This document shows, piece by piece, positions 45,220 to 53,390 of a stretch of 64,000 bases of DNA. The translations under genes were made by a program, and so were the position numbers. Source of the DNA: Acuticoccus sp. MNP-M23 (GTDB taxonomy: Bacteria > Pseudomonadota > Alphaproteobacteria > Rhizobiales > Amorphaceae); NCBI RefSeq assembly GCF_031195445.1, contig NZ_CP133480.1, positions 3,464,501-3,528,500 of the forward strand, in the 5' to 3' direction. Under the pieces are notes generated by a model. It was not told where the DNA came from, did no database searches, and was given only the letters and a program-made list of their open reading frames with translations. The stretch's first letter is position 1. Each line of letters opens with the position of its first letter.

Positions 45220-45321
45220 CAATGTCTCCCGATGCGCAGCCGCGTTCGGCACCCGCGGCACTGCAACTTAAGTAGGCTGGTGCGCAAAACGCCAGCCCGA
45301 ATTGTCGGACGAATGAGTCTG

Positions 45322-46806
45322 TTAATGGCCGAGGAGTTCGTCCAGCGCGCCCGGCTTGTCATAGACACCGAGCCTGTCGACGATGGTTTCACTGGCTTCG
45401 TTAAGGCCGAGAATGTCCACCTCGGCGCCCTCGCGGCGGAATTTCAGCACCGCCATGTCGAGCGCGGCGACGCTGGAGATGTCCCAGATGTGCGCGCGGC
45501 TGACGTCGATGGTGATCCGCTCGATCGCTTCGCGGAAGTCGAATGCTGCGGTGAACTTGTCGGCTGAGGCAAAGAACACCTGGCCCTCGACCGTGTAGGT
45601 GCGGTGCGTCCCGTCCGGCGAGAGTTTCGACGAGATGCGGAAGATCTGCGCGATCTTCCACGCAAAGAAAAGCGCAGAGAGGAGCACGCCCACCAGAACG
45701 CCGATGGCAAGATTGTGGGTGAGGACGACGACGGCAACGGTGGACAGCATGACCACCGAAGACGAGCGCGGATGGCTGCGCAGGTTCTTGATCGACGACC
45801 AGGAGAACGTGCCGATGGACACCATGATCATGATGGCCACCAGCGCCGCCATCGGGATCTGGCTGACGATGTCGCCCAGAATCACGATCATGAACAGGAG
45901 GAAGACGCCGGCGCAGAAGGTGGAGAGCCGCCCCCGGCCGCCGGATTTCACGTTGATCATGGACTGGCCGATCATCGCGCAGCCCGCCATGCCGCCAATG
46001 AAGGCAGTGAAGAAGTTGGCAACGCCCTGGCCGACGCACTCCTGATTCTTGTCGGACGGGGTGTCGGTCAGCTCATCGACGATGGTGGCCGTCATCAGCG
46101 ATTCCAGAAGGCCCACCGCGGCAACCGCGGCAGAGTAGGGCAGGATGATGAGGAGCGTATCGAGGTTGAGCGGAATGTCCGGCAGCAGGAACACGGGGAA
46201 GGTGGAGGGGAGTTCGCCCATGTCGCCGACCGTGCGCAGATCGAAGCCGAAGAAAATAGCGACGCTGGTGAGGACGACGATGCACACCAGCGGCGAGGGG
46301 ATCACCGTGGTGATGTGCGGGAAGAGGTAGATGATGGCGAGCCCCGCGGCGACCATCACGTAGGTGAGCCAGGGCACGCCGATCAGCTCGGGCACCTGCG
46401 CCATGAAGATGAGAATGGCGAGCGCATTGACGAACCCGGTCATCACCGAGCGCGACACGAACTGCATCAGCCCGCCTAGCTTGAAGAGCCCCGCAATCAC
46501 CTGAAGGACGCCGGCAAGCACGGTCGCGGCCAGAAGGTACTGGAGGCCGTGGTCGCGCACCAAGGTCACCATCAGCACGGCGGTGGCGGCTGTTGCTGCC
46601 GAGATCATCCCCGGACGGCCGCCAACGAACGCGGTGATGACAGCGATCGAGAAGGAGGCATAGAGGCCGACCTTGGGGTCGACGCCGGCGATGATGGAAA
46701 AGGCGATCGCTTCGGGGATCAGCGCCAGCGCGACAACGAGCCCGGACAGAACATCGCCGCGGATGTTCCCGAACCATTGCTGACGGTAGGCTTGCAAGGA
46801 GGGCAT
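45322..46806 (-). CDS. SulP-family anion transporter with STAS domain
   Basis: 494 residues: N-terminal [28 protein letters not shown], about 11-14 hydrophobic segments, conserved [21 protein letters not shown], and a C-terminal cytosolic STAS domain (VDVSR-like segment [22 protein letters not shown]). Likely transports sulfate, bicarbonate or a dicarboxylate; the subtype resembles YchM/DauA-like bacterial forms more than plant types, but the substrate cannot be read off. Universal stress gene follows 102 bases later. A palindrome 143 bases upstream may be its operator. Confidence 0.9.
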   Translation of the reverse strand: MPSLQAYRQQWFGNIRGDVLSGLVVALALIPEAIAFSIIAGVDPKVGLYASFSIAVITAFVGGRPGMISAATAATAVLMVTLVRDHGLQYLLAATVLAGVLQVIAGLFKLGGLMQFVSRSVMTGFVNALAILIFMAQVPELIGVPWLTYVMVAAGLAIIYLFPHITTVIPSPLVCIVVLTSVAIFFGFDLRTVGDMGELPSTFPVFLLPDIPLNLDTLLIILPYSAAVAAVGLLESLMTATIVDELTDTPSDKNQECVGQGVANFFTAFIGGMAGCAMIGQSMINVKSGGRGRLSTFCAGVFLLFMIVILGDIVSQIPMAALVAIMIMVSIGTFSWSSIKNLRSHPRSSSVVMLSTVAVVVLTHNLAIGVLVGVLLSALFFAWKIAQIFRISSKLSPDGTHRTYTVEGQVFFASADKFTAAFDFREAIERITIDVSRAHIWDISSVAALDMAVLKFRREGAEVDILGLNEASETIVDRLGVYDKPGALDELLGH

Positions 46807-47519
46807 GGCGGTCCAGACTGCAGTCGCAGCGGCCGGGCGCGCCAGGCGCGGTGCCGTATCTGCGGAAATGGGGATCTGATGTCGGCCGACGATGCACGAC
46901 AGCCGGTCGCACCCCTGTCAGCGGCGGAACCCTTTGGTAACGGGGATGATGTTGCAACGCAACATTGCCTCTGGCGGATCCGATGGAAAATCAGCATCGG
47001 CCGGTGCCGTCCATACCTGCGGCAGGACCGGCCTGATTGGCGGCTGGGCCGGAAAGGAATGCGCTTGCGAAGCCGGGGTTGGCCGTGAACCCACCCTTGG
47101 CTGGAGGGCGCGCCTCACCGTGCCATGCGCGAGTAGGAGCGCCTCAACACCAAGCGCTTGATTATCGGGCGACGTGGCGGTGTTCGTTCAACTGCTGAAC
47201 ATCATGCCGCTCAGCGATCTCGCGCAAGGATGCGCCGCCTGACGGCCAATATCTCTCCCGACAACGCCTTGTGGCTGACGTTTTGTTCGGTGGTTTCGGT
47301 CCGGGCGAGGTCTTTGCGCGGCCTGCGCTGAGTTTCGCCACGTCCGGCAGATGCGGGGCAGACAGTAAGGCTTTCGCCCGGTGGGGGGATTGTTGAAGAG
47401 TTCCGAAAGCAGATCGAACGGGCTCGAAATCAGAACGGCAGGACCGATTGTGCCGGTCTCACCAGAGCGCTTGCCGCACGATGGGGGGCGGCGGCAAATG
47501 CGGTTGGGGCGCTGTTTTC
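46807..47519. other. Long intergenic region upstream of SulP gene
   Basis: 713 bases between the divergently placed SulP start and the 3' end of the RNase T2 gene. Short frames cross it, but none shows protein-like motifs, and the long minus-strand frame that runs through it continues antisense to other genes. One palindrome (46949-46965) stands out; otherwise nothing recognised. Confidence 0.5.
46949..46965. promoter_or_regulatory. Palindrome, possible operator upstream of SulP gene
   Basis: ATGTTGC-AAC-GCAACAT, a perfect 7-bp inverted repeat with a 3-base centre, 143 bases before the SulP start. Form and size suit a dimeric helix-turn-helix regulator (TTGC-N3-GCAA). No regulator gene is adjacent. 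Confidence 0.4.
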
Positions 47520-48179
47520 TTACCGCGGCGGATCGATTTCGAGGAGGCGGCTGCGGCATCGGCGGGCTCGCACGTTGGGGCAGGCGACGAAGCCGAGCGC
47601 CGGCGAAAGGCAGATCCGCACGTCGATCAGATCGTCGCCCCTGCAACGAACATAAAAATCGCTCTCGTCCATCGCCGGGTTGGCGCGGAGGAATGCTTCG
47701 CGCAAGACTGCCGGCCGTACGGAGAGGGGCTGGTTGATCATCTGAAGCCCCGCCGGGATCTGCACCTTCGCCGCGGCACGCCGCATCAGGTCGAAATAGG
47801 CGTCTGGCCGGAGGCCGGAGCAGGTCCCGTGCTTCTTCCACTGGTACCCGATGAGCCCGCGGCTCGGCATGATGTCCAGCATCGAATTGATCAGGCGCCG
47901 GCTCGGCCGGCGTTCGCGCGTCCGGCAAAATTCCGGCGCATCTCTCCGGGTGTTCGGCCAGAGGCCGTGCACGATGAATGTCCGGTCGGCATCCAGCGCA
48001 CACTGGAGCGGGGCATCCGACGGCGCGCGCCCCGCGCAATAGGTTGGCGACCACGACAGTGCCAGAATGTAGTGATCGACAGGATCGTCGGCGCCCGCAG
48101 CCATTGCCGGAAGAAGGCAAAGCCACGCCAGCGCTGCAAGGAAAGCGCTGGCGTTGCGGAAGGACGAAACCGGCTCGAT
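47520..48179 (-). CDS. Secreted ribonuclease T2 (start codon unresolved)
   Basis: RNase T2 family endoribonuclease: LALSWSPTYCAG, active-site block I FIVHGLWPN and block II WKKHGTCSG, each with a catalytic histidine; several cysteines suit disulfides. The first ATG (48104) lies inside what is plainly a signal peptide: the frame upstream reads EPVSSFRNASAFLAALAWLC then LLPAMAAGADD. Between that ATG and the upstream gene's TAG stop (48180-48182), in the same frame, there is no ATG, GTG or TTG; the first codon after the stop is ATC (48179). Coordinates here assume initiation at that ATC, with GGTGA five bases upstream. Start at 48104 would remove most of the signal peptide. Confidence 0.8.
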   Translation of the reverse strand: MEPVSSFRNASAFLAALAWLCLLPAMAAGADDPVDHYILALSWSPTYCAGRAPSDAPLQCALDADRTFIVHGLWPNTRRDAPEFCRTRERRPSRRLINSMLDIMPSRGLIGYQWKKHGTCSGLRPDAYFDLMRRAAAKVQIPAGLQMINQPLSVRPAVLREAFLRANPAMDESDFYVRCRGDDLIDVRICLSPALGFVACPNVRARRCRSRLLEIDPPR

Positions 48180-48692
48180 CTAATTCACCGACGCAGGCTT
48201 TGTGACCCGGCAGCGCCCGTCGTAGACGCGCCAGTCGTCGTAGCCGGAGATGCAGACATAAACCGACCAGGAGAGGCCGACAAAGCCGGAGTCTTCTTCG
48301 ATGAAGTAGTGGGCAGTGGCGTGTGCGCCATTGTCCAGCGCAACGGATGCAAGGCAGTAGCGCCGTGTGAGCGGGCTCGGATTGTAGACGGTATCGGGAA
48401 CCTCGCGCACGGGGACGAGAGTACGCACTCGCGGCACCCGGTAGGCAGGGTCTGCCCGGTTTGCGAACCGCAATGCAGCGCTGACAACGCTCTTGGCGCT
48501 GCATTCGGGAACGGTTTCGTCGCCGGGACACTCGGTCGGATCGCCGAAAATCCAGATCTGGTTCAGCGTGCTGCACCGGCCGAATATGTTGCGCTTTTTC
48601 TGAATGGGTTCGGCCGCGAGATCCGCCGCGCTGGCAGTGCCAACTGCAAGGTTCATCGTCAAAAGAAGGGCGAGGACTAATCGCACGATCAT
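48180..48692 (-). CDS. Secreted cysteine-containing protein of unknown function
   Basis: 170 residues from ATG 48692, which has a strong GGAGG site. Signal peptide MIVRLVLALLLTMNLAVG, cleaved near ASA|AD. The mature protein has six or so cysteines (in GRCSTL, TECPGD, PECSAK, RRYCLAS, YVCISGY, GRCRV), compatible with disulfides, and a C-terminal SWSVYVCISGYDDWRVYDG block. Not recognised. It lies directly upstream of RNase T2 in the same frame, separated only by the TAG, so the two secreted proteins are probably one operon. Confidence 0.75.
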   Translation of the reverse strand: MIVRLVLALLLTMNLAVGTASAADLAAEPIQKKRNIFGRCSTLNQIWIFGDPTECPGDETVPECSAKSVVSAALRFANRADPAYRVPRVRTLVPVREVPDTVYNPSPLTRRYCLASVALDNGAHATAHYFIEEDSGFVGLSWSVYVCISGYDDWRVYDGRCRVTKPASVN

Positions 48693-49122
48693 GATGGACC
48701 TCCGTTTGCTGTAGCCACAGCCTGTCATCACAAACGCCAACGCCCGCTGCAAGCCGTGCCGACCGTTCTCGTGGGAACGTGTCCGATAAGCCACATGATT
48801 CTTGCCAATTGTGCCACCCATGCGGTTGTGGCCGCCAGCGGCGCATTCTCCTTCCCTGCACGAAGGCCGGACGCAAGTCGGTTTCCATAGGCACTCTCTG
48901 CCTGACAGCGGTAACCTCGGAAACTGGCGCGCTGCGTGCTTTCAGCTTCGCTCGCGCCGTGCCCGGTGCGGCAGCATCAGGCAGGCGGAAACAGGGGCGC
49001 GCGTGCAGCGAGACGGTCGGCCGCAATTGCGCTCGAGAGCTGGCGGGATATGTCTGGGTCTGAGCGGCTTCTTGCGGGAGCGGCGCCAGGATCGTCATCA
49101 GCAGGTCAGGTCGGAAATAATC
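48693..49122. other. Divergent intergenic region before the ABC exporter genes
   Basis: 430 bases between divergent starts. The exporter frame runs back through part of it but without homology. A tesA-type esterase gene often lies beside ybbA/ybbP in other bacteria; it is not here. No other feature recognised. Confidence 0.45.
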
Positions 49123-49821
49123 ATGGCAGAAGACAACGTCATCGAGATGCGAAATGTCTGGCTGACGCTCGGTCGTGGTCCGGCTGCAGTCTCGATCCTG
49201 AAGGGCGCTGACCTTTCCGTGGTGCGCGGCCGGTCGGTCGCGGTCACCGGGCCGTCGGGTTCGGGAAAATCCACGCTTCTGATGGTGTTGGGCGGCCTTG
49301 AACGCGCCCAGAAGGGCGAGGTGCTGATCGACGGGGCCGATATTGCCGCCATGGGTGAGGACGAACTCACCGCGTTTCGGGGGCGCTCCCTCGGGATCGT
49401 CTTCCAGTCCTTCCACCTCATTCCAACAATGACGGCGCTTGAAAATGTGGCTGTTCCATTGGAGCTTGCAGGCGCGCGCGATGCGTTTGACCGCGCCGCC
49501 GAGGAGCTTGCACAGGTGGGGCTGGCAGAGCGTGCATCCCATTATCCGGGGGCGCTTTCCGGTGGCGAGCAGCAGCGCGTGGCAATCGCGCGCGCGCTCG
49601 CCCCGCGCCCCGCAGTCCTTCTCGCAGACGAGCCCACCGGCAACCTCGACGAAAAGACCGGCGAAGATATTGCAGACCTCATGTTCCAGACAGCGGCGGC
49701 GCGGGGCCAGACGCTTGTTCTCGTCACGCATGATCTGGCACTTGCGGCACGCTGTGACCACACCGTGCGTGTCAGCGAGGGCCAGCTTTCCCCGCACCTG
49801 AAAGCGGGAGAGCCCGCGTGA
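49123..49821 (+). CDS. ybbA: ABC transporter ATPase, YbbA/LolD-like
   Basis: 232 residues from ATG 49123. Walker A VTGPSGSGKSTLL near 41-53, IVFQSFHLIPTMTALENVAVPLEL, signature LSGGEQQRVAIARAL, Walker B VLLADEPTGNLD and LVTHDLALA, all typical of the LolD/MacB/YbbA group that pairs with FtsX-like permeases. Overlaps the permease gene by four bases (GTGA). Confidence 0.93.
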   Translation: MAEDNVIEMRNVWLTLGRGPAAVSILKGADLSVVRGRSVAVTGPSGSGKSTLLMVLGGLERAQKGEVLIDGADIAAMGEDELTAFRGRSLGIVFQSFHLIPTMTALENVAVPLELAGARDAFDRAAEELAQVGLAERASHYPGALSGGEQQRVAIARALAPRPAVLLADEPTGNLDEKTGEDIADLMFQTAAARGQTLVLVTHDLALAARCDHTVRVSEGQLSPHLKAGEPA

Positions 49822-52403
49822 CGATTGCAAACGTCGACACTGCACCGGGCGTTGCTGTGAGCCGGCCCCGTTCTGCGCTTTCTTTGCGCCTTGCGTTGCG
49901 CGAGATGCGCGGTGGTTTGCGCGGCTTCTACGTCTTTCTGGCCTGCATCGCGCTCGGAACGGGGACGATCGCTGCGGTAAACTCCTTGGCCTATGGGCTG
50001 ACCGACGGGATCCGGGCCGAAGGCCAGGCTCTGCTGGGGGGTGACGTCAGTTTTTCGCTCGTGCACCGGCAAGCAAGCCCCGAGGAACTTGGCTATCTTC
50101 AGCAGCGCGGTCAGGTGTCCACGGTTGCAACATTGCGCGCGATGGCGCGGACGGCCGACCGCCGTCAGACCCTGGTCGAGCTGAAGGGGGTCGACAGCGC
50201 CTATCCCCTTTATGGCGACACGGTCCTTCAGTCTGGCGAGCGCCTCGGCGCGGTGTTTGCGCAAGACGGCAGTCCTATCCCCGTCGTGGTGGAGCCGTCC
50301 TTTCTGGAGACGATGAAGATTGCGGTCGGGGATCCGTTTTCGCTTGGGCGGCTGGATGTTTACGTTGCCGATGTCATGCAGCGTGAACCGGACAGGCTTT
50401 CCGGGGGGATCGGTTTCGGGCCGCGCGTGATGTTGCCGGTGGAGGCTCTGGCGGGGTCGGGGCTTGTGGACACGGGAAGTCTCGTACGCTGGCGTTACAG
50501 GGTTGCCGGCGAGGACGGTCCGTTCGATGACCAATCGCTCGAAACACTGGTGGCGGACGCGGAAAAGGCTTTTCCGTCGGCCGGTTGGCGGATCGAGACC
50601 CGCACCGAAGCAGCGCCCGGTTTGCGAAGGTCCATCGACCGGTTCGCCCAGTTTCTGACACTCGTGGGCCTGACCTCGCTGGCGGTCGGCGGCGTTGGTG
50701 TCGCCAATTCGGTCCGCGCCTACCTGTCGCGCAAACGGGAAACGATTGCGGTGCTGCGCGCAATGGGGGCGTCCGGCCGGATCGTGCTCGGCACTTATTT
50801 TATTCAGGTCCTGATCCTGGCGTCGATCGGGATTGCGATCGGGCTGTGTCTGGGGGCACTTGCTCCGCCGTTTGCGGGTTGGTTGCTGGCAGATTTTTTG
50901 CCTGTATCGGGGCTTTTTCGGCTCTTTCCCGGGGCGCTGGGGCTTGCTGCGCTGTACGGCCTCCTGACAGCGGTCACGTTTGCAATCTGGCCGCTGCGCA
51001 CGGTCTATGCCGTTCGTCCGTCTGCGCTGTTCCGGGACGACCAGGAGGGCGGTGCCGGGGCGCAGACAACCATGTTCATGGTTGCGAGCGCAGTTTCGCT
51101 GGCTGTTCTGGGCGGGCTTGCGGTGATTGCCGCATATGACCGCTGGTTGGCGGCAATGTATATTGCGGGTGCGATTGGCGTATTTGTCTGCCTCAGGCTT
51201 GTTGCCTCGCTCGTTACGGTCATTTTCCGAGCCTTGCCCAAGAGCCAGTCCACTGTGGTCCGGCTGGCGGTCGGGAATATTCACCGGCGCGGCGCTCTCA
51301 CGCCGACGGTGGTGCTGTCGCTCGGGCTCAGCTTGACCTTGCTGGTCACGCTCTCGCTGGTGGACGGCAATTTGCGCAGCACGCTGCTGTCTCGCTTGCC
51401 CGAGCAGGCGCCAAGCTTTTTCTTCGTGGACATTCAGAATGCGCAGAAGGACGCCTTCGTACAGAAACTGGATGAGTTGGCGCCGGAGGCCGAGGTTCGT
51501 GCGCAGCCGATGTTGCGGGGCCGGATCGTGTCGCTGAACGGCACGCTGAGTGAAGACTGGCCGGACACCGAGGCGTCCTGGGTTCTGAGGGGGGACCGCG
51601 GGATCACCTACGCTGCGGACCTGCCAGCTGAAAGCGAGGTTGTGGAAGGGGAGTGGTGGGGCGCGCCGATGCCGGAAGGCAACGAGGTTTCGTTTGCGGC
51701 GGAGCTTGCCCGCGAACTTGGGGTCACGCTTGGCGACGTGGTGCGCGTCAACGTGCTGGGCCGCGAGGTGGAGGCGACCATCACCAATTTGCGAACGGTG
51801 GAGTGGGAGTCCCTTGCGATCAACTTTGTGATGATCTTTTCGCCCAACGTGTTTGCCGGGGCGCCGCACGCCCATCTTGCGACACTCACCTACAAGGAGG
51901 GCGGGGACGAGGCGCAGGAAATCGCGTTGCTGGGCGAGATCAGCGAGGCTTTTCCAACGGTGACGACAATCCGCGTTAAAGATGCGCTGGAGGCGGTCAA
52001 CGACGTGATATCGGATCTGACGATTGCGATCCGCGCCGCTGCGGCCGTTACGCTTTTCTCGTCGATCCTGGTTCTTGCGGGGACTTTGGCGGCAAGCCAT
52101 CGGACGCGCATTTATGATGCTGTCATCTTGAAGACACTGGGCGCCCGGCGGCGGACGCTGGTGGCAGCTTTTGCTCTTGAATATGCGATCCTCGGCCTGG
52201 TCGCGGCGTTGTTCGGCATCCTTGCGGGGACTGCGGCGGCGCGCTTCATTGCGGTCGACCTGATGGAGCTGACCTTTGTCTTCATGCCGCTGACAGCGAT
52301 CAGCGCAACGGTTGTTGCCGTTGTAGTGACGGTGGGTCTCGGCCTGGTGGGGACGTGGCGCGCACTTGGAGAGGCCCCTGCAAAGGTCCTGCGTGCATTG
52401 TAG
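49818..52403 (+). CDS. ybbP: ABC transporter permease, YbbP-like (two FtsX domains)
   Basis: 861 residues starting with GTG at 49818. A membrane helix near the N-terminus (GFYVFLACIALGTGTIAAVN), a long periplasmic domain, then two FtsX-type blocks of three to four helices each (around 270-420 and 720-855) with extra helices in the middle. Pairs with the YbbA-like ATPase; family members are suggested to export or extract lipids or hydrophobic molecules. The last coding region before the mutagenesis cassette; no clear terminator seen. Confidence 0.9.
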   Translation: MTIANVDTAPGVAVSRPRSALSLRLALREMRGGLRGFYVFLACIALGTGTIAAVNSLAYGLTDGIRAEGQALLGGDVSFSLVHRQASPEELGYLQQRGQVSTVATLRAMARTADRRQTLVELKGVDSAYPLYGDTVLQSGERLGAVFAQDGSPIPVVVEPSFLETMKIAVGDPFSLGRLDVYVADVMQREPDRLSGGIGFGPRVMLPVEALAGSGLVDTGSLVRWRYRVAGEDGPFDDQSLETLVADAEKAFPSAGWRIETRTEAAPGLRRSIDRFAQFLTLVGLTSLAVGGVGVANSVRAYLSRKRETIAVLRAMGASGRIVLGTYFIQVLILASIGIAIGLCLGALAPPFAGWLLADFLPVSGLFRLFPGALGLAALYGLLTAVTFAIWPLRTVYAVRPSALFRDDQEGGAGAQTTMFMVASAVSLAVLGGLAVIAAYDRWLAAMYIAGAIGVFVCLRLVASLVTVIFRALPKSQSTVVRLAVGNIHRRGALTPTVVLSLGLSLTLLVTLSLVDGNLRSTLLSRLPEQAPSFFFVDIQNAQKDAFVQKLDELAPEAEVRAQPMLRGRIVSLNGTLSEDWPDTEASWVLRGDRGITYAADLPAESEVVEGEWWGAPMPEGNEVSFAAELARELGVTLGDVVRVNVLGREVEATITNLRTVEWESLAINFVMIFSPNVFAGAPHAHLATLTYKEGGDEAQEIALLGEISEAFPTVTTIRVKDALEAVNDVISDLTIAIRAAAAVTLFSSILVLAGTLAASHRTRIYDAVILKTLGARRRTLVAAFALEYAILGLVAALFGILAGTAAARFIAVDLMELTFVFMPLTAISATVVAVVVTVGLGLVGTWRALGEAPAKVLRAL

Positions 52404-52441
52404 AGGGCGATGAAAATGTCGCATGCGTCCTGCAGGTCCGT

Positions 52442-52456
52442 GTTCTTGCCCTGATC
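52442..52456 (+). promoter_or_regulatory. Candidate LexA box upstream of imuA
   Basis: GTTC-N7-GATC (GTTCTTGCCCTGATC), one mismatch from the alphaproteobacterial SOS box GTTC-N7-GTTC, 112 bases before imuA. Further GTTC half-sites occur at 52462 and 52498 without a correctly spaced partner. SOS control of this cassette is usual, but this site is only a candidate. Confidence 0.35.
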
Positions 52457-52553
52457 TCGTTGTTCTCTTTTAGATTGTATTTGGCCGCTTGACAAGCGTT
52501 CTATTTTTGGGTGGTAGTGGGGTCATATGAGGAACATTAACCAATAGGCCGCC

Positions 52554-53390
52554 ATGTCTCGCCCTGTGACCCAGCTTCGAATTGGCCAGTCGGCTGGGTC
52601 CGTCCAGTCGTCGTCAGGGCGAACAGCTGCGCCAGACCTGACTGAGTTTCGTCAGGGGCTTCACCTTTTGCGTTCAGAAACAATGGCTGAGACGGCCGCC
52701 TCTATTGGCTTTCTCGTGTCATTGATTGCGACACTGAAAAATAAAGGCGTTTTTGTCTGGGTTTTCCATGACTTCACGTCAGGTGAAGCAGGCTCTTTAT
52801 ACGGCCCGGGATTATATGATGTTTCCAGAACAGTTGGTCAGACTGTTGTTGTTGCAGTCAGAACCCTAGTGGAAATGTTCTGGGTCATGGAAGAGGCGAT
52901 TGCATCACCCGTGGTGACAGGTGTTTCAGGTGTTTTTCACTGTAAGTCGTCACTAGACCTGAAATTCACGCGGAGAATATCGCTGCGCAGTGAGAAAAGC
53001 AGTTTGCCTGTTTATCTTCTTGCGATTGATAGCCCACAATTTCCGACGTCAGCCGTGTCCCACTGGAATATATCCCATGCACCAAGTCAGGGCGTGACCT
53101 CTTCGCGGCAATGGATCAACGGCGGCAATCCGTGCTGGAAGCTGGATCAGATAAAGAACAAAAAGGGATCATGTCGAAGCTTTGTTTTGGGGTATGATCC
53201 TGTGGCGTCATCTCTATACGAAATGCAATCTGAGGTTAATTTCAGGCGCGAGGCAGTCGCGGGTGCGGTTCAGTGCAAAAGAGACCCCTGGGCCGGAAGT
53301 GCTCTTCCCGAAAGAAGTGCCGTCGACACCGTCGTGGTGCCTTTTGCAAAAACGATGCGGCGGCGTGTTCCGTCTGCGGAGAGGTTGTGA
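52554..53390 (+). CDS. imuA: ImuA-like mutagenesis protein
   Basis: 278 residues, first gene of the imuA-imuB-dnaE2 cassette. It shows the RecA-like core outline of ImuA, including GSLYGPGLYDVSRTVGQTVVV and VRTLVEMFWVMEEAIAS, and an ending rich in basic residues. ImuA helps the translesion mutasome, but its sequence is poorly conserved. The DNA of this gene is visibly richer in A/T than the flanking genes. Its stop overlaps the imuB start (TGATG). Assignment rests mainly on position plus the LYGPGL and WVMEEA blocks. Confidence 0.8.
   Translation: MSRPVTQLRIGQSAGSVQSSSGRTAAPDLTEFRQGLHLLRSETMAETAASIGFLVSLIATLKNKGVFVWVFHDFTSGEAGSLYGPGLYDVSRTVGQTVVVAVRTLVEMFWVMEEAIASPVVTGVSGVFHCKSSLDLKFTRRISLRSEKSSLPVYLLAIDSPQFPTSAVSHWNISHAPSQGVTSSRQWINGGNPCWKLDQIKNKKGSCRSFVLGYDPVASSLYEMQSEVNFRREAVAGAVQCKRDPWAGSALPERSAVDTVVVPFAKTMRRRVPSAERL

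Noticed and set aside
48693-49122. A remnant of a tesA-like esterase next to ybbA
   Set aside because: No GDS-type motif or esterase sequence could be read in any frame of this gap.
47188-49845. An 885-codon minus-strand frame over the RNase T2 and exporter region
   Set aside because: It is out of frame with the recognised secreted genes and antisense to the ATPase gene; composition is Arg/Pro/Cys-rich shadow sequence.
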